A DNA stretch of 16,845 nucleotides from a bacterium 42_11 (GCA_001508835.1 LGFB01000005.1:1-16845), one strand, 5' to 3'. Shown: positions 1-6,969, counted from the first letter of the stretch. Translations and numbers: made by a program. The notes: a model not told the origin generated them from the sequence alone.

Positions 1-190
1 CAGTCGTTCCCACCCCACAAACCTGCAAGCCATTTATATCTTTCTCAACAAGCTTTAACCCGTTGAGCAATGCATTAATTGGTCTACCCGCTGTTCTTAT
101 ATAAATAGCCGAAAGCACTTCATAGTTCTCAGAAAGGGCAACTATATTAGTGCTAACCGAGCCGATATCTATACCTAAATAAACCTTCAT
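1..190 (-). CDS. CoA-dehydratase activator ATPase, N-terminal part (COG1924-like)
   Basis: Only the first 63 codons lie in the window; the gene runs off the left edge. The start is ATG at 190, with GGAGG eight bases upstream. The protein begins with a beta strand and phosphate-binding loop of the ASKHA (actin/hexokinase) ATPase fold, GIDIGSVSTN at about residues 6-15, followed by YIRTAGRPI at about 36-44. Both are typical of the BadF/BadG/BcrA/HgdC activator family. These dimeric [4Fe-4S] ATPases transfer a low-potential electron to 2-hydroxyacyl-CoA dehydratases, benzoyl-CoA reductases or double-cubane-cluster proteins. The gene overlaps the upstream COG3580-like gene by four bases (ATGA), so the two are translationally coupled and this protein is the likely electron activator of the two preceding gene products. 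The cluster cysteines lie outside the window and cannot be checked. Confidence 0.85.
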   Translation of the reverse strand, partial: MKVYLGIDIGSVSTNIVALSENYEVLSAIYIRTAGRPINALLNGLKLVEKDINGLQVCGVGTT

Positions 191-1158
191 GCTCTAGCCC
201 TCCCCTTCTTCCATCTTACAAGGTCGGTAAAAGCTTCAAGACGAGTTACTAATCCAGCCTCGGCTGTGTGCTCATCCACAACTATTCGCATGAGGGGTTT
301 ACCATGCTTTTTAGCTTCAAACTCTATAAGCCTCCCTACCCACGCATCGGTCCCACAAGAAAAAGAAGATATATGAATCACCCCTTCTACCTCAGGTCTC
401 TTAAAAAGATAAAAAGCCGCCCCAAGCACCTTATTACTCTGAGACCAAAAAAGAGGTTTAAACAAAGCTCTAAGGTTCTTCTCTATTTCTTTGGGATTCA
501 CCATTTCCGGCGTGATTACATTAAAGCCTAAATTAGTTAATCTCTTTATCAAAGAATGGCTAACATAATCATCGTAGATAAGATAAGGGTAACCAACCAC
601 CCCTATTGAAGATCCATGTTTTTTTTCTCTTTCTTTGACTTCTCGGTTTTCCAAAGCAATCGTTCTCGCTTCGTCAGGCAAAAATCCAAGTTTCATTAAT
701 TCAAAAACTCTTATGGATGCTTCCCTTGCCCTTCTATAGGCTCTCAATATCTTCCCCAAATCGCTACCTAACTTTCTGCCAACTTTCCAATAAAAAGAAA
801 ACCTGCGCCATGAAGTTCCAAGATAAGCGTTAACTGAAAAGACATCCGGAACGGAAACCCTTATAATATCTGGTAGTCCTCTGAATTTAGGACAAAGCGT
901 TATTCTTTTCCATCGATCAAGATTCATTAAGCGAGGAGCAAAAATGGTTTCCACCCTATTTTTTAGATACATAGAGTGTCCCACAGTAAGCTTAAGCGAT
1001 ATACAAGCTTCATTAACCCCCTCCTTAACACCCATGTCTAATATCTCTTTATTGGTAGGAGGAGAAAGTTCTACACTATGTCCAAGGCTTTCCAAAAAAA
1101 CCTTCCACTCCGTTAAAAAGGGCTCATAATAAAGACCTCGTGGGATACCAAATCTCAA
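187..1158 (-). CDS. 2-hydroxyacyl-CoA dehydratase-superfamily protein, COG3580/DUF2229-like
   Basis: 323 aa; substrate unknown. The N-terminus (IPRGLYYEP, LSPPTNKEIL about 31-40, EACISLK about 50-56, LCPKFRGLPD about 88-97) is characteristic of the DUF2229/COG3580 family, which is usually found next to or fused with BcrA/BadF-type activators. Three isolated cysteines (C52, C89, C268) are spaced as in 2-hydroxyacyl-CoA dehydratase subunits, where three Cys hold one [4Fe-4S] cluster; cluster binding here is inferred. The C-terminus carries DEHTAEAGLVTRLEAF (295-310), almost identical to the end of the neighbouring protein, so the two are paralogues. The start is TTG at 1158 with AGGAGG eight bases upstream, overlapping the previous stop as TTGA. 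It probably forms a heteromeric reductase with its neighbour, energised by the downstream activator. Confidence 0.85.
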   Translation of the reverse strand: MRFGIPRGLYYEPFLTEWKVFLESLGHSVELSPPTNKEILDMGVKEGVNEACISLKLTVGHSMYLKNRVETIFAPRLMNLDRWKRITLCPKFRGLPDIIRVSVPDVFSVNAYLGTSWRRFSFYWKVGRKLGSDLGKILRAYRRAREASIRVFELMKLGFLPDEARTIALENREVKEREKKHGSSIGVVGYPYLIYDDYVSHSLIKRLTNLGFNVITPEMVNPKEIEKNLRALFKPLFWSQSNKVLGAAFYLFKRPEVEGVIHISSFSCGTDAWVGRLIEFEAKKHGKPLMRIVVDEHTAEAGLVTRLEAFTDLVRWKKGRARA

Positions 1159-2288
1159 GCTGCAAGCCTCCTTCTCATCTGAAGAAGATCTATAAAAGCC
1201 TCCAAACGCGTTATCAATCCAGCTTCGCCAGTAAACTCATCAAAAGATAAACTTAAAACTGGGATATCAAGCTCCCTACTAACCCTTTCTAAGATGCTAC
1301 GAGCTACCACCTCAGGCATACAGGAAAAGGGTAAAATATGCACCACCCCATCAAAACCTTTTTTCTTAAACATTACCGTATGAGCAACCGTTTCTCTCCC
1401 ATGTCCACCAACAAATTCATTTAGAAAAGGTTTAGAATACTTTTCTATTTCCTCTTTACCCTTGTATCCAACTATCTGTTTTAACGGAAAAGGTAACCCT
1501 GGAGATATATTATACTCTATAAACTCGGTTGTCCAAACAGCCCTTTCGATTTCAACTCCACGCTCATTCAAAAGCTTCTCCGTGTTTAAATTAGAAAAAG
1601 GTTCCAAAATGGTGTATATCTCTCCCACAACACCAACCTTCAATACATTATCCCTTTCGGGTGGAATAGATTCCATCTTCTCTCGGGCTTCTTCAAAAAT
1701 CCTGTCAACCTCATCTAAGTCCCTAGAAAGGTTCATCTTATCTATTGCACTCTTAAATATCGCCTCAACCTTTGATGAATCCTTAACCCACGCCCTTTTC
1801 TTTAAAAGAAGAGCTTCTAATTCCTCTACCCTCTTAAGCTTCCTCCAAGCAAGCTTAAATCCTCTAACAAGTCTTTTTATAAAATCCCTCCAAGAAAGTT
1901 CACTTTTCCATTTAAGAACTATATCCCAAACCCTCTTAAAACTACCGTAAGGCTTAACAGGAGGATCCAGTAAAATGAAATCGAAATTATATCCCAATTC
2001 CTCTTTCAATATTTTCTCATACATTACACCATAAAATCCATACCTACATGGGCCTATGCCTCCCGCTGTTATTATAGTATCCACCTTTCCGGTTTCGAGA
2101 GCTTCTATCAAGTTTCCCAAAGTAATCTTAAAAGGAAAGCACGCAAATTCAGGAGCATGTTTAACGCCAAGGTCAAGGGTTCTTTTAGTCAGCGGTAGAG
2201 GTTCAAAAAATTCATGTCCTAACTCATCAAAAACTGCCCTAAAACCTATATAACTGTAACCCATCCTTGGAAGAGTCACTTTTCTCAT
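1155..2288 (-). CDS. 2-hydroxyacyl-CoA dehydratase-superfamily protein, COG3581-like
   Basis: 377 aa, cytoplasmic, function unknown. It resembles the COG3581 family that pairs with COG3580 and COG1924 proteins in anaerobes. Visible landmarks are EFACFPFK (47-54), GGIGPCRYGFYG (76-87), a Lys/Arg-rich helical middle (about 115-210), a second Rossmann-like half starting KVGVVGEIY (217-225), ILPFSCMPEV (318-327) and DEFTGEAGLITRLEAF (350-365). The single cysteines C50, C81 and C323 match the three-Cys arrangement of dehydratase and benzoyl-CoA-reductase subunits and are likely ligands of an iron-sulfur cluster. The ATG start overlaps the purB stop as ATGA, with AAGGAG eleven bases upstream. Translational coupling on both sides argues for stoichiometric production with the COG3580-like partner. 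It could be a dehydratase, a reductase or a double-cubane-like protein; the sequence alone does not decide. Confidence 0.85.
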   Translation of the reverse strand: MRKVTLPRMGYSYIGFRAVFDELGHEFFEPLPLTKRTLDLGVKHAPEFACFPFKITLGNLIEALETGKVDTIITAGGIGPCRYGFYGVMYEKILKEELGYNFDFILLDPPVKPYGSFKRVWDIVLKWKSELSWRDFIKRLVRGFKLAWRKLKRVEELEALLLKKRAWVKDSSKVEAIFKSAIDKMNLSRDLDEVDRIFEEAREKMESIPPERDNVLKVGVVGEIYTILEPFSNLNTEKLLNERGVEIERAVWTTEFIEYNISPGLPFPLKQIVGYKGKEEIEKYSKPFLNEFVGGHGRETVAHTVMFKKKGFDGVVHILPFSCMPEVVARSILERVSRELDIPVLSLSFDEFTGEAGLITRLEAFIDLLQMRRRLAA

Positions 2289-3592
2289 TCCCCATCGAGC
2301 TCCTTAAAACGAGAAAATATATAATCCACCTTCCTGAGTATGTTCTTAAAATCAAAAGACTCCTCCAAGTCCTCGCTTGTTAAAAACTGAGCCACTTCTT
2401 CATCGCTCAAAAGTAAATCTTTAAAGCTCTTCTTATCTTTCCAGGCCTTAATGGAAATTCTCTGAACTATATCATAAGCTTTATTCCTTGGAACCCCTTT
2501 TGAAAGAAGCTTGGTTAAAATTTCGCTTGAGAAAATCAATCCTTTCGTTAAGTCAAGATTCTCTCTCATTTTATCCCTGTCAATTTCAAGCCCCTCCAAA
2601 ATTCTTTTAAGAAGATCAAGCATGTAGAACAAAACGCTTGTAGTCTGAGGAAGAGAAAAGCGCTCAAAAGAAGAATGAGAAATGTCTCTTTCGTGCCACA
2701 ATGCTATATTCTCAAAGCTTGGGGAGAGAAAGCCTCGTAATAAACGAGAAAGACCACATAGCCTTTCACAGAGAACGGGATTTCTCTTGTGCGGCATAGC
2801 AGAGGAACCTCTCTGCCCCTTATAGAACGGCTCATAAACTTCGCTAACTTCCGTCCTCTGAAGGTGTCTAATTTCAAGCGCTATTCTCTCACAAAAAGAA
2901 CCTAAAAGAGCTAAAACCGAGATTAAAAAAGCATATCTATCACGAGGTATTATCTGAGTCGAAATGGGTTCCACCTTTAACCCCAAAGCGCTACAAACAT
3001 ACTCCTCTACACGAGGATCTAACATCGAATATGTTCCAACAGCTCCAGATATTTTTCCATAAGATATTTCCTCCTCGGCAAGGTCAAGCCTTTTCATATT
3101 TCTTAAAAGTTCACTGTAAAATCCCAACAACTTTAAACCAAAGGTTATAGGCTCTGCATGAATTCCATGGGTTCTTCCAGCCTGAACGGCATCTTTATAC
3201 TCTAAAGCCCGGGCATAAAGCAATTCTTTCAGCTCAAGTGTTTTCCTTTTTATAGCACCTATGGCCTCCTTTAAGAGTAAAGCATTTGCAGTATCTATTA
3301 CATCAGAAGATGTCAAACCATAATGGAGGTAAGGAGAAAGCTCTTCGCCAATGCTTTCCTCTACAGACCTCAAAAAAGCTATAACATCGTGACGATAGAT
3401 TTTTTCAAACTCCTCTATTTTCTGTAAGTCAAAAGAGGCTCGCTCTCTCATCCTCTTAGGAACATCGGGAGGAAAAACGCCTATCTTAGCCCACCCCTCA
3501 GCGACAAGGAGCTCTATTTCTAACCACTTATTAAACTTGTTCTCCTCAGACCATATACTTTCCATTTCCGGCAATAGATACCGCTTTATAAT
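2285..3592 (-). CDS. purB: Adenylosuccinate lyase
   Basis: Catalyses two steps of purine synthesis: SAICAR to AICAR plus fumarate, and adenylosuccinate to AMP plus fumarate. It belongs to the fumarase/aspartase superfamily and is normally a homotetramer. Counting from the TTG at 3574, I see HYGLTSSDVIDTA (84-96), GRTHGIHAEP (133-142, catalytic His region) and the signature loop GSSAMPHKRNP (256-266, catalytic Ser). Length fits the short Thermotoga/Bacillus-type enzyme of about 430 aa. I place the start at an ATT codon (3592), giving 435 aa. This restores the N-terminus IIKRYLLPEM, matching the family's usual M-x-x-RY-x-x-x-x-M opening, and has GGAGG eight bases upstream. A conventional gene finder would choose TTG 3574, which has no suitably spaced ribosome site and loses six conserved-region residues. 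The gene overlaps the DUF4416 stop. Confidence 0.95.
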   Translation of the reverse strand: MIKRYLLPEMESIWSEENKFNKWLEIELLVAEGWAKIGVFPPDVPKRMRERASFDLQKIEEFEKIYRHDVIAFLRSVEESIGEELSPYLHYGLTSSDVIDTANALLLKEAIGAIKRKTLELKELLYARALEYKDAVQAGRTHGIHAEPITFGLKLLGFYSELLRNMKRLDLAEEEISYGKISGAVGTYSMLDPRVEEYVCSALGLKVEPISTQIIPRDRYAFLISVLALLGSFCERIALEIRHLQRTEVSEVYEPFYKGQRGSSAMPHKRNPVLCERLCGLSRLLRGFLSPSFENIALWHERDISHSSFERFSLPQTTSVLFYMLDLLKRILEGLEIDRDKMRENLDLTKGLIFSSEILTKLLSKGVPRNKAYDIVQRISIKAWKDKKSFKDLLLSDEEVAQFLTSEDLEESFDFKNILRKVDYIFSRFKELDGE

Positions 3593-4443
3593 CTTAGAAC
3601 CCTCCCTTCGTAAAATTCCAGTGCTTCAAAACCAAACTCGCCACTTACAAAAAGAAAGTCTGGTTTTAATAAAGACGCTATCTCCTGCACCTTTCCCTTG
3701 AAGGAAAAAACGTAATCTATAAGGTCTACATGAGACAGAGCCTCAGCTTCTTCTCTATCTCCTAAAACAGCGAGAATGAGAACATCTACATTCTTTCTTG
3801 CCTTCTGAACAAGCTCCATTATCTCTATTATATCTCTTTTTCTCTTGATAACCAAAACTCCTTTTGTCTTTTGAAGTTCCCCCAATACTCCTTTTAGTGC
3901 CCATAAGGTGGTTAACTTCGAAGTTGGTGGAAAAGAAGATCTTAAATCCTCAAAATACTTTTTCCTGATTTTCAAAAAAAACTCGTGGTATTCCTCACTT
4001 CTATAATCTGGATATGTATAATCAAAGGGAATATATCTTCCATCCTTGAATCTCAAGGTAACTTCCGCGTAGATACCCTTGCCAATGTATATTCTATGAG
4101 CCTGGTCCTTCGTTGTAGCCAACACAAGCTTGCCACCTTCTATATACCCAGGATCTAAGTTGATCTTCCTTTGTTCTCCTTCCAGTCTGTTAGTAAACCG
4201 CTTGATATCCACTATTTGCTCGGGAGATATCAAAGGGACAAAAGAAACGAAAACTCTTTTAAGGTCGGAGCCCAGCTCTTCCTCATAATAGTTAGTCCAC
4301 TTAAAAGGTATCTCTTCGCTTTCAAGGTCTATCTCTCCCAAACTACTAACAAGGGAATCCCTTATCTCATCAAAGGCTCTTCTATCTCCATATAAAATTC
4401 CCACAAAAAGCTTGACCGGAAAAGGAGGACGTTCCTTTCCCAA
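3586..4443 (-). CDS. DUF4416 protein with C-terminal nucleotidyltransferase-like domain
   Basis: Function unknown. In the numbering from GTG 4452 (288 aa), residues 12-168 match my recollection of the DUF4416 family: PVKLFVGIL (12-20), NYYEEELG (54-61), NLDPGYIEGGKLVLATTKD (98-116), AHRIYIGKGIYAEVTLR (118-134), YTYPDYRSEEY (145-155). Typical DUF4416 proteins end near residue 175. Here about 110 extra residues follow, resembling the C-terminal half of HldE/RfaE-type cytidylyltransferases (VDLIDYVFSF 242-251, LLKPDFLFVSGEFG 261-274), but the HxGH catalytic motif expected around 200-212 is missing. I prefer the TTG start at 4443 (285 aa), because AAAGGAG sits eight bases upstream of it while the GTG at 4452 overlaps that ribosome site. 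The gene is sandwiched between the regulator and purB in one transcript. Confidence 0.75.
   Translation of the reverse strand: MGKERPPFPVKLFVGILYGDRRAFDEIRDSLVSSLGEIDLESEEIPFKWTNYYEEELGSDLKRVFVSFVPLISPEQIVDIKRFTNRLEGEQRKINLDPGYIEGGKLVLATTKDQAHRIYIGKGIYAEVTLRFKDGRYIPFDYTYPDYRSEEYHEFFLKIRKKYFEDLRSSFPPTSKLTTLWALKGVLGELQKTKGVLVIKRKRDIIEIMELVQKARKNVDVLILAVLGDREEAEALSHVDLIDYVFSFKGKVQEIASLLKPDFLFVSGEFGFEALEFYEGRVLRL
3590..3606 (-). promoter_or_regulatory. Ribosome binding site and ATT start codon of purB
   Basis: On the minus strand GGGAGGG (3606-3600) lies over the last codons of the upstream gene, with eight bases between its GGAGG core and ATT (3592-3590). The stop codon of the upstream gene follows at 3588-3586, so start and stop form ATTATAA. 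The nearest in-frame standard start, TTG at 3574, is 26 bases from the core, too far to use it. ATA at 3589 is a second, less likely non-standard start. Confidence 0.65.
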
Positions 4444-4448
4444 TTTAT

Positions 4449-6125
4449 TCACTCCTTTATCTTAAACTTTTTAAGCTTGTACTGTAGGGTTTGCCTGGGT
4501 ATACCAAGAAGTTTAGCAGTTTTACTTACATTTCCATTACAATAGGAAAACACTTCTTTGATAATCTCTCTCTCTTTTTCTTCCAACATCTCCTTCAAGG
4601 TCAATCCCGCCTTCAAACCTCCTAAGGAAAACTCATTTTCAGCCATTTCTAAAAGGCTTCTAAAGTTTTCCTTTAAATTCATCTTCTTTAATTTTTCTGT
4701 AATAGTTTTTGTTACCTCAATATCCGGGAATTTCTCCTTCAAGAAATTTTCTGCCTCGTCCCAGCGCTGTAATAAAGGAGGAAGATACAAAACATCCTTA
4801 AAACAGCCATCCAAAAACGGGGAAAAACACGCTAACGGCAACCTTGATGTAACAACGCTCTTATGTTCCCTTATAAGCTCTATCAAGGACGACCGCTCTT
4901 CATCGGTAAATGAGTCCAGATTTTCCACAAAAATAATGGTATCCTCTCTGATCGGTCCAATAAAATAGCCTGGTTTCAAGACCACTACATCTCTTAGGCC
5001 CTCCAACAGCTTCAAACCAAGAAGGGTTTTACCTGTCCCCTTATCCCCCCAAATAAATACGCTTCCCTCTTTAAAAGCCTCCAAAGCCATCGAAAAAGCT
5101 GTTCTCGTTACCTCTCCAAGCTCTAACCATTCTTGTGTTTCAGAAAAAGAAATGGACGGCTCCAAGGAAACCAATTCCATCGCTCCAGCCGTCTCATCTC
5201 CCACCTTAACTGGGAAAGCCATCCTCTTTAAACAACGCTTTCCCTCCCAAAACAAGCCAGAAAATTCTCTGCCTTCCTTCAAACTCCTGTATATGGGAAA
5301 GCGACTCCAGGAATCGCCAAAAACTTCCTGTGCCAATTTGCCAACCAGAGATTTAACTCCCGACAATTGCTCAAAGGATTTGTTGGAAAAAATCACTTTC
5401 CCCTGAGCATCAACACACCATATTCCTTCATTTATAAAATCCATTATTCTTTCAAAACTCCTATGAATACCAGCAAGCTTAGAGGCTCTAAACAAAAGGT
5501 TATCAATTACCGTTATATCTTCCCAAAGGAAAGCCCACAAGCCAACACGACCGCCATTTCCTAAGGGAACCGAAATTCCCTCCCACTTTTTACCTCCAAA
5601 AGAAAGACTTAGATTTCGTAATGAAGCAATATTTTCCTTTATTCTATCCCTGTGCCAGATTAGCATCTCTTCCCTCTCAAAATTCCTCTTGAACAAAGAA
5701 TTAGAATAAACTACCTCACCGCTTTCATTAAATATACCTAAAGCAAAAGGAATCTTCTCCAAAAGATCAAATAGTAAAGAAGGAGAAAAGGCTTTTCTCC
5801 CACCTAAAGCTTCCATAAACTCTGCACCCGTCCAGAAACAACTTAGATCTCCCTCTGTAGTCACCACAGGAAGTTTAAGCTCTCCATTATTTAGTAGCTC
5901 GTATATATAAGACTTAGCCTCATTAATGTCGTCCATCAAGAACAAGATAACATCTCTTGACAACCCTTGATCTAAATCTCTAATATCGCCCCCTGTTAAA
6001 CTTACAACCTTGCTTTTAAGTAAAGCTCCTTTTATGCTACCCCCTTCGTCAACGACCGGGATAAAATCTACCATATGCCTGTAAAACAAGCGCAACAATT
6101 TTCGCAAGGTAAGCTTTTCCAACAC
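4449..6125 (-). CDS. CBS-PAS-PAS-AAA-Fis transcriptional regulator, sigma-54 loop missing
   Basis: 558 aa cytoplasmic sensor-regulator. Order: a degenerate CBS-pair-like N-terminus (FIPVVDEGGSIKGALL about 21-36, LPVVTTEGDL about 85-94); PAS-like domain about 115-205; a second PAS about 222-320 (GIWCVDAQGKVIFSN 234-248); AAA ATPase with Walker A GDKGTGKT (360-367) and Walker B IIFVENLD (397-404); LPPLLQRWDEAENFL (448-462), matching the LPPLRxRxEDI segment of NtrC-family activators; and a Fis-type helix-turn-helix GNVSKTAKLLGIPRQTLQYK (531-550). Walker A and B are only about 30 residues apart, roughly half the usual distance in NtrC proteins, and the GAFTGA loop that contacts sigma-54 is absent. 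It therefore probably acts without sigma-54, like TyrR. Ligand unknown. The start is GTG 6125, or the adjacent TTG 6122, behind a poor GGGGGG ribosome site. It likely controls its own operon or the neighbouring redox genes. Confidence 0.85.
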   Translation of the reverse strand: MLEKLTLRKLLRLFYRHMVDFIPVVDEGGSIKGALLKSKVVSLTGGDIRDLDQGLSRDVILFLMDDINEAKSYIYELLNNGELKLPVVTTEGDLSCFWTGAEFMEALGGRKAFSPSLLFDLLEKIPFALGIFNESGEVVYSNSLFKRNFEREEMLIWHRDRIKENIASLRNLSLSFGGKKWEGISVPLGNGGRVGLWAFLWEDITVIDNLLFRASKLAGIHRSFERIMDFINEGIWCVDAQGKVIFSNKSFEQLSGVKSLVGKLAQEVFGDSWSRFPIYRSLKEGREFSGLFWEGKRCLKRMAFPVKVGDETAGAMELVSLEPSISFSETQEWLELGEVTRTAFSMALEAFKEGSVFIWGDKGTGKTLLGLKLLEGLRDVVVLKPGYFIGPIREDTIIFVENLDSFTDEERSSLIELIREHKSVVTSRLPLACFSPFLDGCFKDVLYLPPLLQRWDEAENFLKEKFPDIEVTKTITEKLKKMNLKENFRSLLEMAENEFSLGGLKAGLTLKEMLEEKEREIIKEVFSYCNGNVSKTAKLLGIPRQTLQYKLKKFKIKE

Positions 6126-6159
6126 GATCCCCCCATCTGCTGATTTTTAGGCATTAACT

Positions 6160-6186
6160 AGTATAACTTCCATAGGCTCTTTTCAA
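6160..6186 (-). promoter_or_regulatory. Weak candidate promoter for the regulator operon
   Basis: In the 82-bp gap upstream of the regulator, the minus strand shows TTGAAA (6186-6181) and TATACT (6165-6160), each matching the housekeeping consensus at five of six positions. The spacer is only 15 bp, shorter than the optimal 17, so this is tentative. I see no terminator hairpin in the gap, so read-through from the NifX-like gene is also possible. Confidence 0.3.
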
Positions 6187-6207
6187 TAGTGACCCTTGTC
6201 CTTCCCC

Positions 6208-6732
6208 TTAACCCCTTCTCTTAAGATCCTCAAGCTCCTTGCGAAGTATGTCAAGCTGAGCCTCAAGAGCGCTTATCATCGCCTCAAGTTGAGCAATTCT
6301 AATTGTTTTCCAATCGAAAGGGCTACCCCACTCAAAAAACCAACCAAAGGGGAAGTGAAAGTAAGTAAAAAAGTTCTTAAAGAAACTGCTCACCTCTGGC
6401 TCCCACCTTCTTAAATCACCCTTCTTAAACTTCTCCAAGACATCTATAACTCGCATAGGTAAAATTTTAAAGAGCTCTACACCGGAAAACTTGAAAAACT
6501 GAAAAACCCATGGGTCAAACCCATCACTTATAATAGCTTTTATCCCTTCCTCCATAAGGGCTTGAGCCACCTTTATACCTACACCAGACTTTACCCCCGT
6601 TGCATACACATTTGTTACACTTTTGTAGCTATCTGAGGCAAGGTCGTATATTATAAAGTATGGTGCACTAATAAAATCGAGATGAGAAAACGATTGCAAA
6701 TTATCACCTGAAGAGCTAATGGCTACCTTCAA
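6208..6732 (-). CDS. NifX/NifB C-terminal-like (dinitrogenase FeMo-cofactor family) protein
   Basis: 174 aa. Residues 1-107 follow the dinitrogenase iron-molybdenum cofactor family (PF02579): MKVAISSSGDNL, then FSHLDFISAPYFIIYDL (15-31), GVKSGVGIKVAQALMEEGIKAIIS (about 46-69) and the closing VIDVLEKFKKGDL (95-107). Stand-alone members bind Fe-S or metal-cofactor precursors or have unknown roles. No cysteine is present, so any cofactor contact would be through other residues. Residues 117-141 are strikingly aromatic (FFKNFFTYFHFPFGWFFEW), and 148-172 form a Leu/Glu/Lys coiled coil like the tails of other NifX-like anaerobe proteins. No nif genes are visible, so nitrogen fixation is not implied. 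The start is TTG 6732, which gives the standard MKVAISS opening. AGGAGG lies 12 bases upstream, and an out-of-frame ATG sits between them. It follows the broken Cys4 gene by 21 bp. Confidence 0.8.
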   Translation of the reverse strand: MKVAISSSGDNLQSFSHLDFISAPYFIIYDLASDSYKSVTNVYATGVKSGVGIKVAQALMEEGIKAIISDGFDPWVFQFFKFSGVELFKILPMRVIDVLEKFKKGDLRRWEPEVSSFFKNFFTYFHFPFGWFFEWGSPFDWKTIRIAQLEAMISALEAQLDILRKELEDLKRRG

Positions 6733-6753
6733 TAAGACATAGCACCTCCTTTC

Positions 6754-6928
6754 CTACTCTTCATCCATGCCACGCTTTGAAGCCCAAAAAGGACACCCAT
6801 CACTACCCTTAACAGAAACCTCCCTTAGTCTACAATGGCCATATCCCAACCCTAAGCTTTCTTCCCCCCCACGGAACATCTTCGGGAACAAAATATCTAC
6901 AAGCAGCACATATTCTCCTACCCCTCAT
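6754..6928 (-). pseudogene. Small Cys4 protein gene, frameshifted in a G7 run
   Basis: Read on the minus strand, ATG 6928 has an excellent ribosome site (AAGGAGG, seven bases away) but hits a stop after 32 codons. If the run of seven Gs (6870-6864) had six, the frame would continue to TAG at 6754, giving a 57-residue protein. It would have ICAAC (6-10), GHC (30-32) and DGCPFW (43-48), a C-x2-C-x21-C-x12-C pattern typical of small zinc- or iron-binding proteins. Stop-free reading, matching cysteines on both sides of the run, and the NifX-like gene starting 21 bp later all argue that the gene is real. The extra G may be a sequencing error, a true mutation or a slippage site. Function not recognised. 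It fills most of the 324-bp gap between the two divergent genes. Confidence 0.6.
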
Positions 6929-6969
6929 TTTGATACCTCCTTAAGTTTTTGTTGACATCTGCATAAAAC

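Noticed and set aside
6767..6955. Open frame of 62 codons on the plus strand
   Set aside because: It lies opposite the frameshifted Cys4 gene, lacks a ribosome site and has a low-complexity Pro/Ser composition typical of a shadow frame.
6952..6957. TTGACA, a perfect -35 hexamer on the plus strand
   Set aside because: The sequence 16-18 bp downstream (ACCACC region) has no -10 resemblance; the TATAAT at 7015 is 57 bp away.
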